Source: Pseudomonadota bacterium
Lineage (GTDB): Bacteria; Pseudomonadota; Alphaproteobacteria; Rhizobiales; Hyphomicrobiaceae
Assembly (NCBI GenBank): GCA_023412745.1
Contig: JAEZBZ010000056.1
Span: 1-21,892 of the forward strand
Direction: 5' to 3'
DNA: 21,892 nucleotides
Shown one piece after another: positions 15,916-21,892 of this stretch. A program made the position numbers and the translations under genes. The number at the start of each line of letters is the position of its first letter. The first letter of the stretch is position 1. The notes under the pieces are model-generated. The model ran no database searches and was not told the DNA's origin. It worked only from the letters and a program-made list of their open reading frames with translations.

Positions 15916-16845
15916 TCAGCAGTTCCCGGCGCCGCGAATCGAGGTGCAGACGATACCTGCAATTTCCTGGTAGCGTTCGCGCACGAGGCTGTTCACGGCC
16001 GGCGTTGCGGTGAAGTGCGCAGGTGGCGCTTCCTCATAGAGCATCGTGTAAACGATGAGCGCGGCGAGAAAATACGTGGTTGCAGTGCCGTGTGGACTTA
16101 GATCGGAATAGAGGTCGTCAGGCGTGAGCGCGTCCAGTGGCGCTTCCGACAGAAGCTTCGACAGAAGCGATGCAACGGGCATAAGCCGTACGTCGAGCCC
16201 CGGACGCTTTTCGTTCAAGAGACGGACGAACTCCACGTACCATGCGTGATAACTTCCCTGATTGAGAGTGTGATAACCGCGCATTCCATCAGCGTCAGGG
16301 GGAAAGTGTTTTGAAAAGGAGCCCATTGCCGCCCATCCCTCGTAGACGAAATGGCGCGCGTGGGTTCTGCTGGAATTTTTCTTCAGCCAATCGAAAAGCG
16401 TGAGTGCCACGTCGACTTGCGAACTGCCAGTCAGGCCAAGAAACCCCGGCGATTCATCCGGCGCCCTGTACTGAATGAAGTTGGCCGGGTTCATGATGAA
16501 CACGTTATAGTCGGCTTTGCCGAATGGCCCACGGTGGCGGTCCCAGACGACCGGAACGCCCTTGAATTTCCATTGAGCGATCGGCGGTAGAGTCTTGATG
16601 AAGTCTTCCGGAAATCCCCATTGACCATCGACAGCGTATTTGTGCCCTGCCGCGACGGCGAGGTGATGGAGCCAGTACGGCACCGTCGTTTCGTCGCTTG
16701 GGGTCAGATGGTGGATGAGGCTGTTGCCGAATATGTAATTGCGAATGGTCTTGGTTTCGGCAGCAGCGTGGCCGCCAGCAGGAATTAGCGTCGCCAGAAC
16801 CAGCAGAATTACCCGGATTAACGATTGCTGCTGATGTTTATGCAT
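15916..16845 (-). CDS. secreted SGNH/GDSL-hydrolase-like protein
   Basis: A 309-residue protein with a Sec signal peptide (about 1-28: basic MHKHQQQSLIR, hydrophobic VILLVLATLIPA, then GGHAAA), so periplasmic or secreted. A GNSL motif near residue 40 (YIFGNSLIHHL) resembles the GDSL block with the serine kept, and SDLSPHGTATTYFLAALIVYTMLY near the C-terminus resembles the block that carries the catalytic Asp/His, though the Asp-His spacing (D-LSP-H) is one residue longer than the usual DxxH. An esterase acting on an acylated glycan is plausible. The frame extends to 16917, but the ATG at 16845 gives a proper signal peptide. It lies 101 bases downstream of the glycoside-hydrolase-like gene on the same strand and probably shares its transcript. 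Confidence 0.7.
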   Translation of the reverse strand: MHKHQQQSLIRVILLVLATLIPAGGHAAAETKTIRNYIFGNSLIHHLTPSDETTVPYWLHHLAVAAGHKYAVDGQWGFPEDFIKTLPPIAQWKFKGVPVVWDRHRGPFGKADYNVFIMNPANFIQYRAPDESPGFLGLTGSSQVDVALTLFDWLKKNSSRTHARHFVYEGWAAMGSFSKHFPPDADGMRGYHTLNQGSYHAWYVEFVRLLNEKRPGLDVRLMPVASLLSKLLSEAPLDALTPDDLYSDLSPHGTATTYFLAALIVYTMLYEEAPPAHFTATPAVNSLVRERYQEIAGIVCTSIRGAGNC

Positions 16846-16946
16846 TTCACCGACATGAGTGTATGGATGGGCCGAAGCTAATTGTTTCGATCCGCAAGGG
16901 ATGACCGGTACTGTCACGCGCGTTCGTCAAGAGTGTTGTTAAACCG

Positions 16947-18578
16947 CTAGTCGGTCGGGTTGTTCTTCATGAATGTCAGCAGGGCGTCGGCTTTTGGCGC
17001 TTCGGTAAGCGGTTGGTTCATGTACTCGGAGGCCCCCCAGAAGCCCCATTTCATCGGCGTGGATGTATTTACGTAATGCACGAATAATCCACCACCGCTT
17101 TTCTTCCAGTCATCCAGATATGCGAGATAGAGGGCTTTCATCGCGGGGTGCCGGTTCACTGCTGCGAAGAGGGCGGCGAGACGCTCGTCATTGACGGCCG
17201 GTCCAACACCGACCAGGTGCTGCCCGCCTTCATACGCAATCATGTTGACACCGAACTTGTCGGCGATCGCCTTTTGCTTGCCGAGCCATTCCCGGACTTC
17301 CCCAAGGCCGCGCTTTTGGAGGTCGGCAATCAAGCCTTCAGCGGACATGGTTGCAAATTGCGAGGCGCCGGGCGGCATGCCTGGATAACTGCCGAAGTAG
17401 GGCGCAATGGCCAGTGCATCGGTGCTGCGGTAGGCTTCCTGATAATCCAGGACCGCATGAGACACCCAATCGTTAGCAGCGTGCGATGCCATAACGCGGA
17501 CGAGACGCGAGGTTCCGGAGAATACCTGTTCCCATATCCGGAACACCTCGACGGACCTGCGCGAATAGAACCTGAGCTGGGCTTCATAATCGTGAGGGGA
17601 CAGACGGAGCTTCCGGCCTTGTTCCAGCGCATAACGCGATTGTTCGAACAGCGAGTTCCAGACTTCGTTGGAGTACTCGATGTAAACGAGGCGGTCCGGC
17701 GCGAGATGGTCGCGTACGTATTCTGCGAATTTCGTGATGTAATCATCGTCGGCGAGATGGGGCATGGTGAACCAGGGGTCGGTTTTGAGCGTGTTGCTCA
17801 GTTCAACCATGATCTCGACCGGAACCCCTTTCACGGTGTAATGCGCATCCGCTACCTTGGGACGCTGCGCGAAGCTCGTGATCTTCGAATTGTTTGTGTC
17901 CATCCAGTCCATAAATCGCAACGCACGATACGATTTCACGCTTTCGAGAAACGCCGGATTGAATGACGTTTTGGTGTGGCCGGAGTTATTTGCATCGGAT
18001 CGGCAGGCATTTGCCGCGCGATCGGCGCAGGTTTCGTACGGCGGAACGATGCGGATATTGCGAATGTAGTTGTCAGGATTGGTTGCTTCGATTGTCAGGG
18101 CGATACCGCCCTTTTCTGGCTGGACAGAAAGCGTGATCTTGCCGGGCGCCTGGGAAATGACCCGTTGGGGGAATGTGCTGAGTTTGCCGTCACCGTCATA
18201 CAGGATTTCGTACTGGCCGGCCGGATAGTGCTTTTTTCCATCGGACCAATACATGACGGTTCGGGCGAGTTGCCCGGGTAACAGAGATTTTACCCAGCCG
18301 TGGTCGTCCAGGTCGAGCGGACGTCCATCATACCAGGTATTGGTGGTTGACGAGATCCAGCCTCTGGATTGCTTGAAGGGATCGCTGAAGATCCATTCGT
18401 TACTGTAGTCGGAGACGATCGTCAGATTGGTGCCAATTGGCGATCTGGCATTGTATTCCGAGCCAACGCTTTTGATCTTGCCCTCGGCGGCGGTGCCAGG
18501 AGCAATAACCGTCATAAATATGCAGGCCGTGGATACAATCAACCCTGCGGTGATGCGCCCGGGGCTACGGGAAGGCAT
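16947..18578 (-). CDS. secreted glycoside-hydrolase-like protein
   Basis: A 543-residue exported protein with a signal peptide (about 1-31, ending GTAAEG). A beta-rich N-terminal part (about 40-180) precedes a probable TIM-barrel domain (about 205-520). VYIEYSNEVWNS (about 298-309) holds an Asn-Glu pair (E305) like the acid/base residue of clan GH-A enzymes, and MIAYEGGQHL (about 447-455) places E450 where the nucleophile would be. W, Y and D residues near the C-terminus (LAYLDDW, KWGFWG) could line a sugar cleft. The family resembles proteins loosely annotated as cellulose-binding or cellulase-like in Rhizobiales; the substrate is unknown. The neighbouring SGNH-like gene and the convergent acyltransferase operon suggest work on an acylated exopolysaccharide. 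The start is the first ATG, which leads directly into the signal peptide. Confidence 0.8.
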   Translation of the reverse strand: MPSRSPGRITAGLIVSTACIFMTVIAPGTAAEGKIKSVGSEYNARSPIGTNLTIVSDYSNEWIFSDPFKQSRGWISSTTNTWYDGRPLDLDDHGWVKSLLPGQLARTVMYWSDGKKHYPAGQYEILYDGDGKLSTFPQRVISQAPGKITLSVQPEKGGIALTIEATNPDNYIRNIRIVPPYETCADRAANACRSDANNSGHTKTSFNPAFLESVKSYRALRFMDWMDTNNSKITSFAQRPKVADAHYTVKGVPVEIMVELSNTLKTDPWFTMPHLADDDYITKFAEYVRDHLAPDRLVYIEYSNEVWNSLFEQSRYALEQGRKLRLSPHDYEAQLRFYSRRSVEVFRIWEQVFSGTSRLVRVMASHAANDWVSHAVLDYQEAYRSTDALAIAPYFGSYPGMPPGASQFATMSAEGLIADLQKRGLGEVREWLGKQKAIADKFGVNMIAYEGGQHLVGVGPAVNDERLAALFAAVNRHPAMKALYLAYLDDWKKSGGGLFVHYVNTSTPMKWGFWGASEYMNQPLTEAPKADALLTFMKNNPTD

Positions 18579-18945
18579 GCGTCCTCCAAACGATAGGCTG
18601 GCGAATGAATAACATCATTAACGCGCGCCGGCCCGCAGTGCCGGCCGTCAATATTAATAATCCGTAGGCTGTTCTGCATCGCGCCGCTGCCGGCGGGCCA
18701 TGTTATGCGTGCACATACGCGTTATAGAATGCTGGGCTGAGGGAACGCAGGAACAGGTCCCAATCGGCAAGCAAGGTAAGATCTACAGTTCGGTTTGCGA
18801 CGATCGCTCACCTTCTGTCCGCTCGTCCTGTACGGGCTTTCCGTCATTGTGGCGCGAGAATCTTTGTTGCGGTCGCTTCCGTTATCGGGCGTGTCGACCC
18901 ACTTTTTTGCTCGCCGGCATCACGGCGGGCCTGACTGGATTTATG
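18579..18945. other. intergenic stretch upstream of the glycoside-hydrolase-like gene
   Basis: No confident gene. It probably holds the promoter of the reverse-strand gene that starts at 18578. A GC-rich hairpin GCCGGC-CCGCAGT-GCCGGC lies at 18627-18645. A forward frame to 18989 encodes a hydrophobic peptide (LVLYGLSVIVARESLLRSLP and further) without a usable start or ribosome site; it could be a remnant of a membrane protein gene. Confidence 0.35.
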
Positions 18946-19101
18946 CTATGCTGATTTTTTCCAGTCTCGCGGTGGCGGCCGCAACGTAGCGATGACCACA
19001 ACAGTCAGCCGATCAGCCTGATAAGCGTTCCGGATGAGCGCGTCGTGGTAGTTTCGCTCGTTTTCGACGACGAGGTGCTGCTCGCTTGAGAAGGCAATCA
19101 C
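18946..19101 (-). CDS. possible 51-residue small protein downstream of the cytochrome gene
   Basis: A short reverse-strand frame starting with GTG at 19101, 17 bases past the cytochrome c stop, reading VIAFSSEQHLVVENERNYHD and ending RDWKKSA. Codon third positions in its first half are rich in C and G, as in real genes here, and the 'VVENERNYHDALIRNAYQADRLTVVVI' region looks protein-like. There is only a weak G-rich element before the GTG, and I recognise no family. It could be a small protein co-transcribed with the cytochrome under FixK control, a remnant of a larger gene, or chance. Confidence 0.25.
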   Translation of the reverse strand: MIAFSSEQHLVVENERNYHDALIRNAYQADRLTVVVIATLRPPPRDWKKSA

Positions 19102-19118
19102 ATGCCTCTTGCACCCTC

Positions 19119-19454
19119 TCATTTTTCCAGGCTCGCCATATAGGCGAGTAACCCTTCAATATCGTCGGGCTCGAACAGGAACTCGGGCATATCGCTGTGA
19201 CCGACCACGATGCCCTCCGCAAGGGCTTCGGCGAGGTGCTCGACCGGATACCGCTTAGGCAGTTCGCGGAAGAGCGGTGCCTTGGCGTGAGGGCTCTGTC
19301 CTGTCCGGCCGATGGCATGGCAGCGGGCGCATTCGCGTTCTGCGATCGCGCGGCCACGTTCAAGAGCCGACTGTTGGCCGGACACGAGGCTTGATAGAAC
19401 GACCAACGACAGCACTCCCAATATTAGGGTAAGTGCGAAACGGCGCTTCTGCAT
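19119..19454 (-). CDS. small class I c-type cytochrome, FixK-box controlled
   Basis: A 111-residue exported monoheme cytochrome that should carry electrons in the periplasm. It has a signal peptide or signal anchor (about 1-28: basic MQKRR, then ALTLILGVLSLVVLSSLVSG), the heme attachment site CARCH (43-47 region) and a probable axial methionine near 89 (HSDMPEF). The C-terminal helix LLAYMASLEK is typical of class I. The ATG at 19454 fits a signal sequence; a TTG six codons earlier would also be in frame. A perfect FixK box (19532-19545) is centred about 84 bases upstream, nearly the same distance as in the ccoN promoter. It is therefore likely induced with the cbb3 oxidase and could donate electrons to it. 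That partnership is inference. Confidence 0.9.
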   Translation of the reverse strand: MQKRRFALTLILGVLSLVVLSSLVSGQQSALERGRAIAERECARCHAIGRTGQSPHAKAPLFRELPKRYPVEHLAEALAEGIVVGHSDMPEFLFEPDDIEGLLAYMASLEK

Positions 19455-19531
19455 GCCCAGTCTCTCCGTCAAGGCTTCTGAGCGTCAGGTTTGCCCTTGG
19501 ATGCAAGTCGCATCCTTTTTGGCAACCTGCG

Positions 19532-19545
19532 TTGATGCGTATCAA
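19532..19545 (-). promoter_or_regulatory. FixK/FNR box upstream of the cytochrome c gene
   Basis: TTGATACGCATCAA on the reverse strand is a perfect TTGAT-N4-ATCAA site. Its position relative to the cytochrome ATG fits a class II activator site. On the other side, the forward membrane-protein gene starts 160 bases away, too far for the usual short leader but not excluded. Confidence 0.82.
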
Positions 19546-19705
19546 CGCCTGAAACCAACCACGGCTCATCTGCCAAACGAAAAAGCAGCGCTGTCGCCAA
19601 TCCAGATCAATCTAAACGATAGCCATTTGGCGAGGCATTGTGCAAATTTAGTGGGGATTGTGCCTTCCCCATAGCAGGGACCGACATACTGGACGAGATC
19701 CCTAC

Positions 19706-20389
19706 ATGCCCACACCGCAAGATATCTCAAGCCCGCTCAGCTACGCGCTCAGAGCCGGTGCGATTGCCCTGATGGCGGGCGGCGGCGCGGTCTATCTCGG
19801 GGCTCTTGGTTGGCCATGGGTCTTCGATATCAACAACCCAGACTTCAATCCTCTCCTGTTGCTAGAGCTTCTTCTTATCGGGGTCGTCGTCTGGTACGGG
19901 GTTACTTCCGCGCGGTGGCTCATGCGCTACTGGCAATTCGGCGCAACTCGCCTTGATCTTGAAGGTTCTCCTCGCTTGGGCGCGCCGCTGGTGGGACGCG
20001 TCATCAGCGATAGGCCGGTGTCGGCCACTGGGGACTATCTCTTGGTCCTTACCTGCTACGACGTGCACGAATTCGAACATGACGATAAACGCCGAAGACG
20101 CTCATTTCCAGTATGGTCCGGCGAGGTGACGGTCTCTCGCGAAATCGATGTGCAAGAGGGCTTGCCGTTCCGCTTCCATCTGCCGGCTTCAGTTGGACCG
20201 GAGCCAGTCCCCAGCGGCATCCTGCCTGGCCCAGGAATACGAACAAGGTTCACTGTGCATGTGCCCGGAATGCGCCAGGTCATCGCGAGCAACTACCCGC
20301 CTCTCGAGCGGTATTGGCTACTAAAGGTCTCGGCGCGGACACGAGGCTCTGATTATCAGGCGGAGTTTCCCATCCCGCTCGAGGACTGA
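19706..20389 (+). CDS. two-helix membrane protein with a beta-rich C-terminal domain, DUF3592-like
   Basis: A 227-residue protein of unknown function. Two hydrophobic segments (about 16-36 and 48-66) precede RWLMRYWQFGATRLDLEG and a beta-strand-rich region (about 78-225) with LVGRVISDRPV, GDYLLVLTCYDVHEF and a C-terminal YWLLKVSART strand pattern. This layout recalls DUF3592-type proteins, but I do not assign it to a family with certainty. The short loop between the helices suggests that both termini are on the same side of the membrane. The frame is open from 19658, but the ATG at 19706 (MPTPQDISS) is better placed, with GGACGAG upstream. It is divergent from the cytochrome c gene. Confidence 0.8.
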   Translation: MPTPQDISSPLSYALRAGAIALMAGGGAVYLGALGWPWVFDINNPDFNPLLLLELLLIGVVVWYGVTSARWLMRYWQFGATRLDLEGSPRLGAPLVGRVISDRPVSATGDYLLVLTCYDVHEFEHDDKRRRRSFPVWSGEVTVSREIDVQEGLPFRFHLPASVGPEPVPSGILPGPGIRTRFTVHVPGMRQVIASNYPPLERYWLLKVSARTRGSDYQAEFPIPLED

Positions 20390-20724
20390 GTGGATGCCAA
20401 GCGGCGCCTCCACTTTAGAGAAGGTCGCAGATACTCGTCGATCGCCACGAATGTCTCTTTCTGGTATGGTGGATATTTTTTGGTCGTGCATGCGCATCCA
20501 CTGCTGAGGTGGCTGCGCAAATCGCTGATTTTGTTGGGAGTTTATGGCGCTCCCTACGGAGCTAAGAATTGTCAATGAAAACAATAGCCTCTGGCCGGCA
20601 ACCCTTCGCCTAAATTCCCGTACCGCCCCGTAAAGCCCCGTAGAGGAATTGGCAAATTAGAGAAGCTAACCCAAGGTTTGGCGCAGCCGAACCTTGGTAA
20701 TATGCGCTCAACTTGCGGCGCGAA
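20390..20724. other. 335-base stretch at the edge of probable accessory DNA
   Basis: No confident gene. A 29-codon frame at 20544-20633 (MALPTELRIVNENN...) has a good GGGAG ribosome site but ends quickly and may be a remnant. A CCCCGTA sequence is repeated at short distance near 20627-20642. The terminator-like hairpin at 20671-20697 lies at the right end. From about here to the right edge the sequence is less GC-rich than the core genes. Confidence 0.35.
20671..20697. terminator. long hairpin, terminator-like
   Basis: CCAAGGTTTGGC and GCCGAACCTTGG pair over 12 positions (one T-G pair) around a GCA loop. It sits 28 bases past the stop of the reverse gene at 20725. There is no T-run on either side, so it may be a terminator without a U-tract, an mRNA-stabilising structure or a protein site. 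Confidence 0.45.
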
Positions 20725-21288
20725 CTAAGCGTTCGAGAGGCGGGCGATTACCTCTTCGGCCAACTTCCGATACCGGAGGGCGTCCTCAAGAGGCACGGCA
20801 CTCTCTCCGTGGACGGCTGAGTTCCCGACATTACGCAAGTCATCAATAATAGCCGACGTTCCAGCATCGATAACATTTGCTGCTCTCAAGGCGCGGACGG
20901 CCAGCATAAATGACCTCTGAGGTCTTGGTGGGCTTGTTCCACTCATATAAGGCTCGGCTGCACGGATGACGACCTGCTCCAATTCGTTTCGGAGCTCCGC
21001 TATTGCTGCTCGCGGTGATATGTTCGCGACCATAAAGAAGTGATCAACCTCCTCTGGCGTCGGCGGTGGGGCATCGGCCCCTTCGGGCGGTGGTGGCAAC
21101 GATGCCGCTGTAGCTTCCGCCCGCTCTAGGCGGAAGGACATTTCAATATCTCCTGCCTTGAGGCGCAACAGCGGGAGCAGTTCTCGGACCTTTTCTCTCA
21201 ACAAGAGGAAAACGATCACAAACGCTATCGGCCAAGCTAGTGAAACTACATGCCCGAACATCGTTGATGAGAACTGGAGCCAATCCAT
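20725..21288 (-). CDS. membrane-anchored protein with a DUF4145-like C-terminal domain
   Basis: A 187-residue protein of unknown function. One N-terminal transmembrane helix (about 12-30, VVSLAWPIAFVIVFLLL) is followed by a charged region, a proline-rich linker (about 64-80) and a helical domain (about 88-185). The domain has AIAELRNELEQVVIRAAE and DLRNVGNSAVHGE followed by EDALRYRKLAEEVIARL. The R..xN...H pattern with a helix after it is like DUF4145/HEPN-type domains, often found beside mobile or defence genes. The ATG at 21288 is preceded by AGAGGAG at good distance; the longer frame to 21333 has no such site. It is divergent from the methyltransferase remnant. Confidence 0.75.
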   Translation of the reverse strand: MDWLQFSSTMFGHVVSLAWPIAFVIVFLLLREKVRELLPLLRLKAGDIEMSFRLERAEATAASLPPPPEGADAPPPTPEEVDHFFMVANISPRAAIAELRNELEQVVIRAAEPYMSGTSPPRPQRSFMLAVRALRAANVIDAGTSAIIDDLRNVGNSAVHGESAVPLEDALRYRKLAEEVIARLSNA

Positions 21289-21567
21289 CTCGTCTCCTCT
21301 TAGCGCCCTCAGTCGGTCATCTGATATTTGCATGCGGGCAGGTCTGCCTATGTATCAGGCCGCTTGCCAACGTTCGTTCTACGGCTCCTTTGGGAGACTA
21401 CGCATCATTGGCACGACGGCGGAAGAATGCCGCTTTCTAAACGTGTGGAAATTCCAGTTTTCAAAATTAAAGTGAAATATTTATTTGAGCCAAATTGAGC
21501 GTTGAAACGCAATGATAAAAACGGAATATCGTCGGTGTTGCGCATTTCGCGCCCCAGAGAAAGAATA

Positions 21568-21651
21568 ATGTCAGTTAGCATCCTAGTTGGAGATTGCAGA
21601 GACCTCCTCCGAACCCTTCCAAAGAAGTCTATCCAGCAATGCGCGCGGTAG
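21568..21651 (+). pseudogene. DNA methyltransferase remnant, first 27 codons only
   Basis: The frame MSVSILVGDCRDLLRTLPKK followed by SIQQCAR and a stop matches the N-terminus of phage- and island-type DNA methyltransferases, where GDC..LL.TLP..S(V/I) is followed by the catalytic (T/D)SPPY motif and several hundred further residues. Here the frame stops just before the SPPY motif and none of the rest is present. The next gene starts inside the last codons (ATG at 21639). The layout suggests a deletion that joined the start of the methyltransferase to the neighbouring gene. The assignment rests on a short stretch, so it is likely but not certain. Confidence 0.6.
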
Positions 21652-21892
21652 ATAATGAAGCACTCTGGTGGCTCACCAAGGACAGCGACCGAACCTGTCT
21701 CCAACTCTTCCGACGGCACTACTCCTGCAAAAACAAGCAGCCAAGACAGGACCAGTTCGTCGGCCCCGGAAGCCACATCGTCCTTCGAACCGACGACGGA
21801 GATGCCGTCTTTGTTTGGCGAGCCGCTGAGTTTAGGGCGGACAAGCAAGAAGGCATTGAGTGCTCGCTATTCCGGAACGAAAGCTCGCTCCT
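21639..21892 (+). CDS. conserved unknown protein of accessory regions, cut by the right edge
   Basis: About 84 residues are visible and the frame is open to the end of the window. It starts MRAVDNEALWWLTKDSDR, followed by CLQLFRRHYSC, FVGPGSHIVLRT, DAVFVWRAAEF and ECSLFRNESS. I recognise this motif order (RHYS, GPG..IVL, ALFVWR, FRNE) from uncharacterised proteins near phage, integrase and methyltransferase genes; no function is known. Composition and phrasing leave little doubt that it is coding. The reverse-strand open frame over 21405-21848 is its shadow. The ATG at 21639 overlaps the methyltransferase remnant out of frame, and there is no good ribosome site, so the real start may lie a few codons further in or be translationally coupled to the remnant. 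Confidence 0.75.
   Translation, partial: MRAVDNEALWWLTKDSDRTCLQLFRRHYSCKNKQPRQDQFVGPGSHIVLRTDDGDAVFVWRAAEFRADKQEGIECSLFRNESSL

Noticed and set aside
17148..17966. Forward open frame of 272 codons
   Set aside because: It is a shadow of the secreted glycoside-hydrolase-like gene and has no recognisable motif.
18780..18989. Forward hydrophobic frame (possible membrane-protein remnant)
   Set aside because: It has only a TTG start and no ribosome site, and I could not match it to any family.
20544..20633. 29-codon frame MALPTELRIVNENN... with a good ribosome site
   Set aside because: It is very short with no known family; kept only as a possible remnant in the intergenic note.
21405..21848. Reverse open frame of 147 codons at the right edge
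   Set aside because: It is antisense to the conserved unknown gene starting at 21639, whose motifs are recognisable.

Overview
The window looks like an alphaproteobacterial chromosome (or large replicon), most likely from the order Rhizobiales (Hyphomicrobiales). The genes are GC-rich, and the left third is a FixL/FixK/cbb3-oxidase micro-oxic regulon of the rhizobial type. No RNA gene, CRISPR array or complete insertion sequence was seen.

Positions 1-5627 form a low-oxygen respiration and regulation block: ccoN (fixN, cut by the left edge), a FixK-type Crp/Fnr regulator, a small FixK-box-controlled unknown gene, a hybrid FixL-like heme-PAS kinase with its own receiver domain, and a divergent OmpR/PhoB-type response regulator. 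The combination matches the hFixL-FxkR-FixK relay described in Rhizobium etli. The sequence supports the wiring. A K-box-like repeat lies upstream of fixK. Perfect TTGA-N6-TCAA FixK boxes lie upstream of ccoN, of the unknown gene (two boxes) and, 14 kb away, of a small cytochrome c gene (19119-19454). The inferred path is hFixL to FxkR to fixK to the oxidase and the cytochrome.

Positions 5720-10894 hold housekeeping and stress genes: a DUF4112 membrane protein, an L,D-transpeptidase, a PaaI-type hotdog thioesterase, an acyltransferase-3 membrane protein, a zinc alcohol/formaldehyde-type dehydrogenase and a KGG-repeat stress protein. The last two are divergent, and each has a GGAAC-N17-TGTT sequence resembling promoters of the alphaproteobacterial general stress sigma factor EcfG.

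Positions 11398-18578 look like a cell-surface glycan locus. A tight forward operon encodes an acyltransferase-3/SGNH fusion, a GMC oxidoreductase with a four-cysteine motif, and a short-chain dehydrogenase. It converges on a reverse pair: a secreted glycoside-hydrolase-like protein and a secreted SGNH-like protein. This set may be the least described system here.

Positions 18579-21892 hold the FixK-box cytochrome c gene, a two-helix membrane protein and, from about 20400, a region that looks like accessory or mobile DNA: a membrane-anchored DUF4145-like protein, a DNA methyltransferase cut down to its first 27 codons, and the start of a conserved unknown gene that runs off the right edge.
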